From the NCBI GenBank assembly GCA_036927565.1, contig JAYESD010000008.1, positions 120,183,498 to 120,247,497 on the forward strand: DNA of 64,000 bases, in the 5' to 3' direction. Source of the DNA: Tuctoria greenei. Its lineage: Eukaryota; Streptophyta; Magnoliopsida; Poales; Poaceae. How positions within the stretch are numbered: the stretch's first letter is position 1; every line of letters begins with the position of its first letter. Below the pieces are notes generated by a model. That model worked only from the letters and a program-made list of their open reading frames with translations. It searched no databases and was not told the origin of the DNA. Below are positions 43,350 to 54,989 of this stretch, piece by piece. The position numbers and the translations under genes are program-made.

Positions 43350-46300
43350 CAATCTCGTGTGAAAAAATCCTAGCCATGTGAGTAGATTCCAACTACTCGA
43401 CTTCTACCGAATCCTATACAACATTTATCATAGCATAGTCTACACGATGACTTGACAACTAGCCAAATACTGCATGGGTTAATCTAGTCATGCAAGTGGA
43501 TTTTCAATCACCTTAGCCCTAATGCACAATACCAACCCTAGACATATGTGATACAAATCAAAATTTTGTAATAGCGCTTAAATGCAAACCGGGGCTTGCC
43601 TGGTTGCGAGACAGTGTCAAAGTTAATCCCCAGAGGGATGACTTCAAGTAGCTCCAGGGTCCTCTTGAGCTCGGCAACTAATCGATATGCAAATAATTAT
43701 GCAAGTTAATCAATACCAGTATTATATTATAGTTCAAAGGAAATACAATTAAGTATATGAATTTAAGTTTATTGGTTCTGGAAATTTTACAGGGGACATT
43801 AGGTGCTATGAAGAAGATCTGGACCAAAAAATGGAGATGTTCAAGGAAGCTTGTTGTCTATAAAATTCCAACAAGTAAAAGCCTTCTCTGAATTTTGGTT
43901 GTAATTCTGGAGGTATATCATGGATACCAGTGGTTGTATCATACAGAGGGGTTCACTGGTTCTAGGAAAATTTGTTTCCTAAATTTCTAACGACCTATTG
44001 GGAGATATTGAATTTAGAAGTTTGGAAAATTTTCTGAAATAGTTGTGATGTTTTTGGGCATTCTATGACCTGTTAGGAAAATCTCCAGATTGAACTAGGT
44101 TATTTAAGTCCAATGAAGCTGAAATTTTTACAGGAATTCAGAAACTTACTAAATAACATTATGGCAAAATTTCATAGTTGTCTATGAAGTGAGTTATTAG
44201 ATAAAAATCAAACGTGATTTTGCTTTAAAGGGCTCTACAGGAAAATCTATGGATTATCATGAAGATTGGGTTGTAGTTCTGGTGAGTGTGGACAAAGATC
44301 AAACCAACAAAATTGGTATGACAAATTTTGAAGCTTTATACTGAGAGATATTAAATTTAGAATTTTGCACAAGTTTCTGTACAATTTCTAAATGAATTTG
44401 GCTATTTTTTGTGCATAAAGAATACACAGGTGATCAGACCATGTAAATGAAGTCTAATGACCCTGAAATGTTTACTGGAGTTCAAGGATACTCGAATGAA
44501 GGTTCTGGAAAAATTTGGTATTTTTCCAAAGAGCAGAACTATAGGAATTAATTCTATAAGCATGTTGCTTATTTGAATTATGGAGAAATTCATATGGGAT
44601 TTCATACAAATCCAAGTGATCCACTGGAATGTATTCTTTATGCTGGTTCTAACAAAATTTATTTGGAAATTTGTGGACAATTATACTAGGAGTTATGGAT
44701 TTTCCATGTTGAGGCAAAATATGGAATTAAGTTTAAATGGGAAAGTTTAAATAATCCAGGGGGCCCACGGGTTTAAAATGGACCAATCGCGTCGAAGCAA
44801 CACCGGACCACAGAGAAAACGTACGTAGCTACATGGGATCCATAGCCGCACCAGACCTGAGTGCGCACGTTACACTCACTGACGACTGAGCCCCACGGGG
44901 TCGTCGTCTACCTCTGGCTAGGCGCCCGACCGCGGCGGCGCCTCGCCGGAGCTCTCGCCGCCCGTCGATCCACGGCACGTATCCTCACCAAACCCACCGC
45001 CTAACCCTATTTCAAGGTGCTGAGCACGTCGGTGGCGTCAGCGCACGCCGGCGATGGCCGGAAAGGCTTGCGCGATAGCAGCGGCGGCGATTAGGGTTTC
45101 GGCCATGTCGGCCGAGCCCTATGGTGGATAAAACTGATCGGGAAGACCTCGTAAAGATTCATGGGAGTATGGGGAACAAGAATCTGACCCTAGGAAGGAG
45201 AGAAATGGCTTGGAGAATGGTAGCGCCGATGGACCGAGGATGGACAGACAGGCGGTTGGGGAAAAATTGTATTCCGGCATGAATACTCGATGAAACTCGA
45301 TGGATCCTCTTTGAGGTGATGCGTCTGGCCATATAGAACAACATAGCACAGGTGCACAAGGAATAATTAACTGTATAGAAGGAATTTCACACGCAAAGCA
45401 AGTCTACTCATAACCGAAGATCATCGGGAGAAAAACAAATACGGGGGCTAGGAGGCGTGGCATGGGCTGAAACTTTACGAGCAGCTAGAACACGAGTAGG
45501 CGAACCTTTTTCCTTCTAGGATCGAGGCGAGATGATGGCCGTATCGTCGGGTCGACGATGAGCAGGGGCGCGGCAAAACAGGGGAGATTTCCGGCGGCCT
45601 CAGTTTCGAACTTAACGGCTTCGGGGATGGCCTAGCTGTGAAAGAACTTGATCACAAAGCTGCGCAAGAGTTAGGGGAGTGAGGAGAGGCAAAGAAAAAA
45701 TGCTTAACATGGAGTACCTTTGCTGCAAATCAGCTGGACAGAGAAGAAATCGGGAGACGAGTGAAAATGGTGCTGGAGGCTTCAAGGTGAAGAAAGAGCA
45801 AGCTAGGGGCATCGAGGGGGGTTAAATAGGAGGCCAGGGCAAGCTGGGGGCAGCAGGAGTCGGCCACCACAGTGCAAGAAGCTGCCTGGACTTTGCATGC
45901 AGTGTGCTGTCACTTGGAGAGTCAAAACAGCACTTTGCTTTGGATGACAAGTGGGTCCCACCTCATCCTCATCCTTTCCCCATCAATTCTACCACCTAAT
46001 TCATTCCAAAATTTGCTAGATATTTGTGGGATTGCTGGATTAATCATATAGAATTTGATTTTGAATTCCCATAGTTGATTTGACAAAGTTTCATTTAAAT
46101 TCAAACTTGAATTTGAATTTGAGTTGAATTCAATGTAGCTATTGAAGTAAATAGCAAACTTGCTTCAAAAATTATGAAACATTGCAGGGATGCTATTTGG
46201 AATATTTGGAATCCATTGGTCAACTCAAATCTTCATGTTAAATTTATTTAAACAGTAGCTAAGTTTATTATTTTGAATTTCCTCATTTGGAGTTTGAATT

Positions 46301-46393
46301 AATCTGTTTTTCTCAATTCCTTTTTAATGCTTTTTGTCATTCAAAAATTTTGTCCTAACTGAACATTGAATTATGGAAATTGGGGCTTTTACA
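43350..46393 (-). repeat. Right arm of the palindrome: Tekay 3' LTR in minus orientation
   Basis: On the minus strand it starts TGTAAAAGCCCC at 46393, directly after the polypurine tract, so it is the 3' LTR of the inverted body. It ends at the palindrome centre without reaching the LTR terminus. Confidence 0.9.
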
Positions 46394-46410
46394 TTCCTCC
46401 CCCCTTAAAA
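46394..46410 (-). promoter_or_regulatory. Polypurine tract of the Tekay element
   Basis: The minus strand reads AAGGGGGGAGGAA directly before TGTAAAAGCCCC. There is no such tract before the plus-oriented LTR at 40318, which shows which LTR is the functional 3' one. Confidence 0.88.
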
Positions 46411-46457
46411 GAATCTTGTCCCGAGATTACAGTGAAGAGATGGAAGTAGGAGAGAAA

Positions 46458-47891
46458 TTACCGGATATGAGACGATAAGAAATCCGGATAGTTGGAGCGG
46501 AGATATTCTTCGGATTCCCAAGTCGCTTCTTCAACAGTATGGTTGCTCCACAACACTTTATAGAACCACAGCGTGCGGTTCCGCGTTGTTCAAGTCTTCT
46601 CGTCGAGAATCTGAACCGGATGTTCGGAGTATGTCAAATCCGGTTGCAACTTGCCGATGTCGTCGGTGTGGACTGCAGCTGTGAACTTGAGACATTTCCG
46701 GTGCTGAGATACGTGGAAAATGTCGTGTATACCAGCGAGATATTCTGGTAATTCTAATCGATAAGCCACAGGTCCGCACTTCTCCGTGATAGCAAACGGG
46801 CCAATAAATCGGGGAACTAACTTTCCTTTTACTCCGAACCGGGGAATTCTTTTCATCGGTGACACACGGAGGTACACGTGATCCCCGACATCAAAGTGCA
46901 GCGGTCGATGCCGCTTGTCTGCATAAGCCTTCTGTCTAGATTGAGCCGCTCTTAGATTTGCTTGAATGATCTTAACTTGTTCCTCGGCTTCGTTGACTAG
47001 ATCAATCCCGAATGTCACCCTCTCGCCGTACTCGCACCAATTCAGTGGGGTGCGACATTTTCGGCCATATAGAGCTTCGTATGGTGCCATCTTGATACTC
47101 GCCTGATAACTGTTGTTGTACGAGAATTCTGACAACGGTAAATGATCATCCCAATTTTTACTGTGGTGGATGGCACACGCTCGCAACATGTCTTCAAGTA
47201 CTTGATTCACCCTCTCGATTTGTCCATCGGTCTGGGGGTGATATGCGGAGCTTCTAATCAGTTTAGTACCTAACGAGGCGTGCAGCTGCTCCCATAAACG
47301 ATCAACGAACAGCGTGCCTCGATCTGAAATAATCGTGCGAGGAATGCAGTGTAAACACACGATTCTTGATATGTACAACTCCGCATATTTCTTGGCATTG
47401 AATCCGACATTTACCGGGATGAAATGTGCTGATTTGGTTAGTCGATCGACTACCACCCAAATCGAATTATGCTTTCGAAATGTGAGTGGCAATCCGACTA
47501 TGAAATCTATACTCACATCCTCCCATTTCCATGCCGGAATATTCAGCGGTTGTAGCTGTCCCGCCTTCTTCATATGGTCGGCCTTCACTCGCCGACACGT
47601 ATCACACTCGGATACGTACTTTGCTATTTCCCGCTTCATCCGTGTCCACAAAAACTTGGTCTTTAAATCTTGATACATTTTATTGCTGCCTGGATGAATA
47701 GAAAATTTTGACATGTGAGATTCATCCAATATTTTCTTCTGGAGCTTAACGTCTCGGGGTACAACTATACGTTCCTTGAACCATAATGTACCGTGATCAT
47801 CTTTCCGGAAACATTTTACTTCCCCGCTGTCCACTCTTTCTCGTATGTGTGACATGCCCTTGTCCTTCTTCTGGGCTTTAATAATTTCCTC
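46458..47891 (-). pseudogene. Tekay integrase with chromodomain, broken at the end
   Basis: The frame 46590-47855 is open for 421 codons. It has the zinc-binding part (HPGSNKMYQDLK and CDTCRRVKADH), the D-D-E core (SIDFIVGLPLTF, IISDRGTLF, HPQTDGQIERVNQVLEDM) and the C-terminal GDHVYLRV, FIGPF and HDIFHVSQ blocks. A stop after QILDEKT and a frame change separate it from a chromodomain end (VLWSNHTVEEATWESEEYL, about 46490-46550) with the final stop at 46458-46460. Chromodomains guide chromoviruses to heterochromatin marks. The integrase core itself looks complete, so this is the best-kept part of the element. Confidence 0.9.
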
Positions 47892-49230
47892 TCAGATGGT
47901 GGGAATGAGAGCAAGATTATTGAGAGCCCCATATGGAATCACATACAGACTTGGTTCCTCATCTTCCGTTTCAGCCATGGTGATATTGTGGACATGGGCT
48001 TTCCGACTAAGCGCGTCAGCAACCACATTCGCTTTACCGGGGTGGTAGTGAATTTCAATCTCATAATCCTTGATCAACTCAAGCCACCTTCGTTGCCTCA
48101 TGTTCAGTTCCTTCTGAGTGAAGATATACTTCAAACTTTTGTGGTCGGTGTAGAGGTGTACAAGATTTCCAAGCAAGTAATGCCTCCACGTTTTTAATGC
48201 CAATACCACGGCAGCGAGCTCAAGGTCGTGAGTTGGGTAGTGCTGCTCGTGGTTTCGGAGTTGGCGAGATCCATATGCGACCACACGTCCTTCTTGCATA
48301 AGAACACAGCCAAGTCCGATGCCGGATGCATCACAATAAACGTCGAATGGTTTTGTCGTGTCCGGCTGAGCAAGAACCGGGGCTGTTGTAAGGTGATGTG
48401 CTAAAGTCTTGAACGCTTCTTCACAAGCTGAACTCCAATTATATTTGGTTCCCTTTTTCAGCAGCTCCGTCATCGGTTTCGCAATCTTTGAGAAGCTCGG
48501 GATGAACCACCGATAATATCCCGCTAAACCGAGGAAACTTCGGACTTCATGGACGGACTTCGGAGGTTGCCAATTCAGCACTTGAACAATTTTACTTGGA
48601 TCCACAGCGATGCCCTCAGCTGAAATAATGTGCCCCAAGAATGGCACTTGGCTGATCCAAAATTCACACTTGCTGAATGTTACGTATAACTTGTGATCCC
48701 TCAACCGTTGCAACGCAATATGCAAATGTTCAGCATGCTCTTCCTCTGACTTGGAGTAAACCAATATGTCGTCGATGAAGACCACGATGAACTTGTCCAA
48801 CTCCGGCATAAATACTGAGTTCATGAGATACATGAAGTGAGCCGGAGCATTGGTGAGACCAAAAGACATGACGAGATACTCGTATAATCCGTATCTCGTC
48901 GAGAATGTCGTCTTCGGTAAATCCTCCGGTCGGATTTTGATTTGATGATATCCGGACAGAAGATCCATCTTTGAGAACACCCTCGCACCAACAAGTTGAT
49001 CGAATAAAATGTCGATGCGGGGCAGGGGTACTTGTTCTTTATAGTCACGGCGTTGAGTGGTCGATAATCCACACATAACTGCAATGTTTCATCCTTCTTC
49101 TTGACAAACAGCGCCGAGCAACCCCAAGGTGACGAGCTTGGGTGAATAAAACCCTTGCCCAAAAGGTCTTTCAAATGCTCCTTTAATCCAGCTAGCTCAT
49201 TAGGCGCCATTCAATACGGTCTTCGAGAGA
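47892..49230 (-). pseudogene. Tekay reverse transcriptase and RNase H
   Basis: The frame 47892-49076 (394 codons) has RT blocks FSKMDLLSGYHQIKI, SFGLTNAPAHFM and the active site VVFIDDILVYS. FLGHIISAEGIAVDP and RSFLGLAGYYRWFIP follow, then RNase H starting DVYCDASGIGLGCVL and ending KANVVADALSRKA. The RT start lies in another frame (49210 down: ELAGLKEHLKDLLGKGFIHP, LQLCVDYRPLNAVTIKNKYP), with a break near 49035. A stop at 47892 separates it from integrase. Confidence 0.9.
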
Positions 49231-50136
49231 TCGGTGTGGTTCCCGGTACAAGTTCAATCTTGAACTCAACGTCATGTTCGGGCGGCATGCCCAGTAAATC
49301 ATCGGGAAACACGTCGGGATACTCACGGACCACCATAATATCTTCAAGTTTAGTTGCTTCCGTGTTATATGCAGCTGCACTGTCCTGCTCCAAACTGTCC
49401 AAAAACAGCTTGTGTTGTCCGTGCATCGGAGAGTCAATTTGGATAGTCCGGGTACCGATATTAAGAACGGCACCGTGATGGTTCGACCATGACATCCCAA
49501 TATTACGTCGATCTTCTGTCCATCCAATATAATCAGTGATGTTGGATATATTTTGCCCCCCAAACATAAAGCTGCTCGGGGAACAATCTGACTAGCCGAG
49601 ATACTTCCACCCGGTGAGCTTATAAGATAACTTTTCTTGGGAGTATTGGTGGATAATTGGTGCTGATCCACACATGATTTACTGATAAAATTGTGGGTAG
49701 CACCGGAATCAAAGAGTATGAGGACAGGTATGTCTTTGATAGCAAACATGCCTGCTAACACCGGTGCTCCCTCTGGAACACCCTCGATCGATATATGTTG
49801 AACACTTCCGGTTTGCAGTGTTGTCTTCTGTGGTTGAATAAGGGGCTGAATACACTGTTGTACTGGTAATTGCCCGCTATTCAACACTTTCTTCGGGCAA
49901 TCCCTGGTATAGTGCCCAACATGGTCACATGTGGAACACCCATACTGATTCAACGTCCCACTGACATGAGGCCCGAATTGTCCTGCATCTTGCTGCGAGA
50001 TAAATGCCCCTGGAACAATTTGGCTCGGTTCTTGCTGTTGATGTACTGCTGGTTGGAAATCTGATACTTCAAACGGCCGACTCCGATACGAAGTCGGTTG
50101 TTCAGCCGGCTGCCATATCTGATCGGACGGTGATCG
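49192..50136 (-). pseudogene. Tekay zinc knuckle and protease
   Basis: The knuckle is CSTCDHVGHYTRDC (about 49895-49940). The protease site is VLILFDSGATHNFISKSC (about 49665-49720) with the standard DSG, and DVILGCHGRT follows. A frame change near 49500 leads to the part between protease and RT (EYPDVFPDDLLGMPPEHDVEF, then IELVPGTTPISRRPY), which stops at about 49211. Between 50136 and 49953 the linker continues in a shifted frame. Confidence 0.87.
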
Positions 50137-50970
50137 TTACGCCATACGATATTTCTGAGGAACATTATGTGTGTTGTCCTGCACAGCAAGTCTCTTCTTT
50201 GACTCCTCCGCGGTCCGCTCACGTGTGGCATCCTCTTGCGTAATCGCGGCATTAAGCATAGCGTTGAACGAGTCATGATTGAACAACGCAAGCTTGTCTT
50301 TCAACATGGGGCTTAGACCCCGATAGAAATACTCTCGCTTCTGATCCTCCGTACTCACATACTCCAATGCATATTTCGCTAGATTAACAAAGACTTTGGA
50401 GTATTCTTGAGCACTCCTTTCTCCTTGCTTCAAATCAAGAAATGCCTGCAGCTTCCTTCTCGCAATGGCAGGAGGAACATGATGGGCATGGAATGCCTTC
50501 CGGAACTCTGTCCAAGTGACTTGCTGTCCAGCGGCCAAGGAGGCGATGTGGTTCACCCACCAAGCACCGGCGATGCCATGCAGTTGCTGTGCTGCATATA
50601 AAACCTTCATAGGGTCACTGCACTGCAGCAGTCCGAACTTAGCTTCAATGGTGCGGAGCCAATGGACCGCATCTAGAGGTTCACCATCACCACTGAATAT
50701 GGGGGGTGCAGTCGCCAAGAATTCTTGATATGTTGCTTGCTGAGGTTGATGATTGCCTTCGGCTTGACGTCCCCCTTGATTGGACGTAATCTTCACGAGG
50801 GTCCGCAGCAGTTCGGTCCGCTCGTTGCGCGAACTCAGCATAGCTGCGATATCATCTGCCAATGTAAGCGGAGATGGAGGTGGCGGTTGCGCCGGTTGTT
50901 CTGGCTCTCAGGAGTCATCCCCTCCCTGACTTGAACCACCGACCTCGTATGTTGTGCGATTGCGCACCAT
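50137..50970 (-). pseudogene. Tekay gag with a premature stop at codon 21
   Basis: The natural ATG is at 50970 (MVRNRTTYEVGG). A TGA at 50908-50910 replaces the 21st codon (a CGA-to-TGA change is enough). The frame then stays open to 50137 with the Gag domain: FSGDGEPLDAVHWLRTIEAK, VTWTEFRKAFHAHHVP, DLKQGERSAQEY and FYRGLSPMLKDKLAL. Translation could restart at 50862, but the product would lack the N-terminus. Confidence 0.87.
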
Positions 50971-52860
50971 TCTGCAGTTACAGTCATTAATCCAACACGT
51001 GATGTGATATTGCAAGATCACACTAGGATGAAAACAATAGTGTGTGTATTGATAGCCGAATTTGCATAACGGTCATATATTGATAAAGTATAAACTTTAT
51101 ACACAATACATCATCCCTGTACAAAGGTTACAATAGCAAGTTCCAAAATAATGAACTCCATGGATTGAAGTTCATTTCGACTATTGTTGGTCGCGACGGG
51201 ACGTTATGCGCGTTATCGTGCAAAAACCCACCTTTATCTTTAATATGACACAAACATGGCCATAAAAGAAAAGAGGTTTGAGTGAGTCAAACCATCAATT
51301 CTACTGGTAGATAGTTGAGTATTGGCAACTGGTCCGTTACGACACTTCTCGAAGTGAATTCGAGGACCAGATTCATAATGAGACCAAATTATGTCAAACC
51401 GAGAAAGTTTCTGTTGAAACCTGACCAGTTTGTACCCAAACACAAATTTAACCCAGTAAATGGCAGTATCAGATCTTGAGGTGAACTAGAAAGTTGAATT
51501 AAACTTCAAGAAATTTTCAAAAAGTATTGGTTTGCCTCCAGATAGTTTCTGGTTGAGATGATATGGTATTGTAAACTTGACAGTTTTTCTGGAAAAAAAA
51601 ATGGACAGCCTCTCCTTTGTTTATGCTGAATTTGGACCACAATTTCCAGATATAAAACAGCAGAATTTACAAAAACCACAAATTACAAATTTGTAATAAG
51701 TATTACAAGGATTCCATAAATGTCTTGCATGATCCAGTTCGAATTTTCTAGAGTGAGATATGGTGAAAACAATCAGGAGTCCAGAAAGAGTTCTAGTTTC
51801 TGTCCAGTTTTGGCAGAGTTTGGAAATTTGAAATTTTGAACAGGTTAGAGGGGAATTCAGTTCTGGAGCTGAACGTAACAGGTTTAAAGGACTTCCTATA
51901 TTTTCCATCCATGTATTATAAACCTTCATTGGAATTTCCTACTGGGAGATATGGTTTCTCAAATTCAGGTCTTCTTACAGCAGAAAACAGAACACTCTGT
52001 TTCTGAATTGGTGACTTCAAAACCTACTCCAAATTTGAAAACTTAGCTCAAACCCAGACTCGATAGCTAATATAAGTAGTTTTACATCCTCTTGGTTCCA
52101 TTTTACAGAAAAGTGGTTAATGCATCAATGGAATATGTCGGTACTACGTGCCTCACAAAAATGAAAATTCTAAGCCGGTATTCCGGCATACGTCTCAATG
52201 GTGGCACTTAATGACGTTCACTCGCAAACAATTTCTAAGCGCAATACGATCACGTGGTCAGTGTACCTGTCACTACACACAAACTATTGATCAATCATAT
52301 GGTGTCGTACGACACAACCCGCACGGGCGAACAGTTCACAATAATATATATGAAAGTAAAAACATTCGTCCTGTATCGTTCCATACGGGCCGCCTCGAGT
52401 TAAGCCACGTCTCGAGGTACATGACCGGATTTTCTACCACCCGACAGGGTCCCACGTCTTTGCATAGTGTTGCACCAGTAGGAGGCGCATCGGGTTATGT
52501 CCCGCCCGACGGGGGCTCCCACTAACTTTGAAGCACGCTGGGGTACCGCGTGTCATATGTTCTCAGAAACATGGAAAGTTTCAGAGACTCATATTAACTC
52601 TTCCGTGCAAAGCCACAGAAAGATTTTTATGCTACCTCTCGCATGGTGAGCCTATGGCAATTGGTCCGCTTGCGGTGGCGTACCTTACCTCTTACCTGAC
52701 GTCGGAACATCGTTACAGAATATAATAACACATAAGTTAGTTTTGCCACCTTAATAACTTATACTAATATAGTCCTTATGTGGGCCTAGTATCGTATCCT
52801 CACCATATCCTATGTTTTTCTTGTAATACGATCCTTTATAAGCGTGCTATTCCCAATGCG
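50971..52860 (-). other. Long untranslated leader of the Tekay element
   Basis: About 1.9 kb lies between the primer-binding site and gag. It is AT-rich near gag and mixed near 52150-52530. The scattered ORFs are short and match no family. Confidence 0.6.
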
Positions 52861-52872
52861 GCTATGATACCA
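52861..52872 (-). promoter_or_regulatory. Primer-binding site of the Tekay element
   Basis: The minus strand reads TGGTATCATAGC, one base from the tRNA-Met complement. It lies four bases (GATG) after the minus-oriented LTR end CCCACA at 52877. Confidence 0.82.
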
Positions 52873-52876
52873 CATC

Positions 52877-52977
52877 TGTGGGACCAGAATCCACACTTTC
52901 CAGGAATCGCGTTGGGTGTCGCATCGCACGGCACCACCCAATGCGATTCCTGGAAAGTGTGGACTCCGGTCCCCACA
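52877..52977. repeat. Two facing LTR ends sharing one hairpin
   Basis: The minus-oriented LTR end (52877-52920) and the plus-oriented LTR end (52930-52977) mirror each other: CCACACTTTCCAGGAATCG against CGATTCCTGGAAAGTGTGG. The hairpin 52912-52941 lies at the centre. Confidence 0.85.
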
Positions 52978-52982
52978 CCAAA

Positions 52983-54026
52983 TATCGAAGTGTTTATACG
53001 ATACTTCCCCCGGATCTTCTAAGGAGCAGCCCGCAGAGGTTCTTGTTCGGCGGGGCTCAGGCCTCAATCAAGTGTACGCACGTATGAGAGGGTATGAGAC
53101 GGTGGTTTTTACGTGCTTCGGGCCGCAAGGAGAATAACACCCTACTCCACGGTGGATTGCATTGCTAGTGTGTGAATGCGTGTGTGTGTGTGTATCGGGG
53201 ATTCGATGTTGTGTCCTTTGTAATGGTGGCAGTCCGGTCCTTTTATAGACGAGGCCGAATGCCTTACAAGTGGGGTCCGGGTCCCGACAGGTGGTCCCGA
53301 GGCGATCTTATCCTAAAGATCTATGCTTCTCGTATAGGCTTCCTCTGATCGTGGCAGTGAAGACTTGCCGTCTTGCCACCTCTCTTGTCAGTAGCCCAAG
53401 CGCCGTTGTTGATGATGGCAGAAGGTGTCCTGTCAGCCTGTCTTGTTGCCGCAAGATACCCACTTGGCTGGGTGGGATAGGCTTGCAGCGCCTTCACTGT
53501 GATGCGATTGGTCACAGCGGTCTCAGACAGTTGGCGTGCTCAGCATTGTGCGCCAGAGGTGGGTGCGCGTCTTCAATGCTTGACTTGGGCAGGGCACACC
53601 ATACCTTAACTCCCGCATCTTACCACCCAGGATAAGTTGCAGGACATGTGGCAACGTTGGGGCTGGCCACTGCGGGGGAGGCCAGTCTCGGTTCTTCGCG
53701 ACGCATGGCAGCTCCGGGGCTCTCTAGGGAACGTGGCAGCTTTGGGCCCTTCCCTGGGAGGGGGGTGCCTGGCCTGGTGCTCCAAGCCACGTGACTGCAC
53801 TGGAGCTCTCCCCCAAGGTTGGGTGAGGTCTCGTCCCTACACGTGGCGTCTCGGGATCCCGCCTCACCGGAGGAGCCGAGTTCCATCTTTGAGGCTCACG
53901 TGGCAGTGTCGGATCTTGTCCTTGAGGAAGGTCGGGGTCTGGCATGTTCGGACATGTGGCACCACCGAACGTGCCTAGGTATTTTTTCCTTGTGTGTGAG
54001 GGTACCCAGTATGCAGGGTACCGACA
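52983..54026 (-). repeat. 5' LTR of the Tat element
   Basis: This is the direct repeat of 21920-22963. A TATAAAAGG box is read on the minus strand at 53239-53247. ORFs inside it duplicate those in the other LTR. Confidence 0.9.
53239..53247 (-). promoter_or_regulatory. TATA box of the Tat 5' LTR
   Basis: TATAAAAGG followed by ACCGG on the minus strand, in the LTR upstream of the primer-binding site. Confidence 0.5.
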
Positions 54027-54540
54027 GGCACCATAGGCGTCAGTAGGAAACTGAGGTCGATGCCTCTAACATATGCACGTTGGTTAACCAACGGTTGCAA
54101 TCGACGACCTAAAGTCAACATTCTTAACTCTTAGGGTCATCGGTACCGACATCAAGTCATTAGCCCTCCCCCCTCCCCCCCCCCCCCCCGAGATATTTAC
54201 TGACTAAAGCGGGTGAAGCCGTCAGCCCACGCGCCCCGATGCACTTATTGCTCCAAAGCCGTCAGCCCACATGCCCCGACATATTTACCTGGCACTAAAG
54301 CTCTCTGCCTCCCGCTAAAAAATGACGACTACAAAAAGCTTAAAGTTGTCGACCTCACGCTCATACCGACTCCCACAAGTTGATTATAGCCATCGAGCTC
54401 TAGTCTCTAACTGGCGCCCGTAACTTCTTAAAGGCGTCGTTCTCCCACTAATACCAATGCCCATAAGTGGCTTATAGCCGTCGGGCCCTATCTCTAACCG
54501 AAGGCCATAGCTCTATTTTTTTAAAAAAATTTGCGGCTGC
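54027..54540 (-). repeat. Subterminal repeats of a CACTA transposon
   Basis: Short related words recur: GCCGTCAGCCCA twice (about 54211-54270), GCCGTCGGGCCC near 54477, GCCATCGAGCTC near 54383, and TTATAGCC before two of them. GC-rich GCCGTCGG-like subterminal repeats are typical of grass CACTA elements. A run of 15 C is at 54175-54189. I could not find a clean CACTA terminus. Confidence 0.5.
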
Positions 54541-54989
54541 TTTCCCTCCCTCCCCGGGTGGGAAGCCTCCGGTGATACAAAAGCACAACACATATAATGC
54601 ATACAATGCAAACTTCATACAATGCGACACAAGCTTCATATGAAATTCCAATGAAAACACATTGAAACAACGAGTTCACATAGTCATACAACAACTAACT
54701 TCAATGTAACAACGAGTTCACATATCCAAATTAGTCCAAATGAAAACACAATGCAAAGGCCGTTTCGAAGATCAATCTGTATCCATGTAATTGTTTGAAG
54801 CTCCACAACTCGCACCTCCATCGTTCAAATTTATAAAATCATCGCAACCTTGAGGCATTACATGATCGGACCCCCACAAGAAACAAATAGAAGTTAACTT
54901 TGCATTGAAACTTACAACTCACATGTCTCAATGTTTCTAAAATTCACAAATTGACTTATGGCTAACAATGACCGGAAAGCACGTTTTCA
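54541..54989. other. AT-rich interior of the CACTA remnant
   Basis: This contains several near-repeats of AACGAGTTCACATA and ACAATGCAAA (about 54595-54760). No gene seen. Confidence 0.5.

Larger units (their letters stand above)
40318..52977. mobile_element. Tekay chromovirus insertion with its body inverted between its own ends
   Basis: A perfect TSD CCAAA (40313-40317 and 52978-52982) brackets the whole unit. The left end is an LTR start (TGTAAAAGCCC) and the right end an LTR end (GGTCCCCACA), both in plus orientation. Everything between is minus: LTR 43350-46393, polypurine tract, pol, gag, leader, primer-binding site 52861-52872, and an LTR end 52877-52920. So one insertion has been inverted internally, with breakpoints inside both LTRs. 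The left junction is a 6.1-kb palindrome. At the right junction the LTR remnants are only about 45-65 bp each, so about 1.1 kb per side was lost. The chromodomain at the pol end and long LTRs fit the Tekay (Del) lineage. Confidence 0.85.
21920..54026 (-). mobile_element. Tat/Grande-like gypsy retrotransposon with two nested elements
   Basis: LTRs are 21920-22963 and 52983-54026, each 1,044 bp and in the same direction, beginning TGTCGGTACCC on the minus strand. Between them, in minus order, are the primer-binding site, a gag remnant, protease, RT, RNase H, a second (archaeal-type) RNase H, integrase, a tandem-repeat block, and an ORF on the opposite strand. The second RNase H and the antisense ORF near the 3' end are known of the Tat lineage (Grande is the classic example). 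A CRM-like element (25130-32339) and an inverted Tekay element (40318-52977) are nested in it. Flanking 5-mers GACCC and GGCAC do not match well, so the TSD has decayed or one end is rearranged. Most of gag is missing. Confidence 0.85.

Noticed and set aside
43300..43400. Assembly fold-back artefact as the explanation for the palindrome
   Set aside because: The arms differ at about 3% of compared positions and the unit has a perfect TSD at its outer ends. An artefact would give near-identical arms and no TSD logic. It still deserves a read-level check.
52878..53137. ORFs on both strands around the LTR hairpin
   Set aside because: They arise from mirrored LTR ends and the adjoining Tat LTR.
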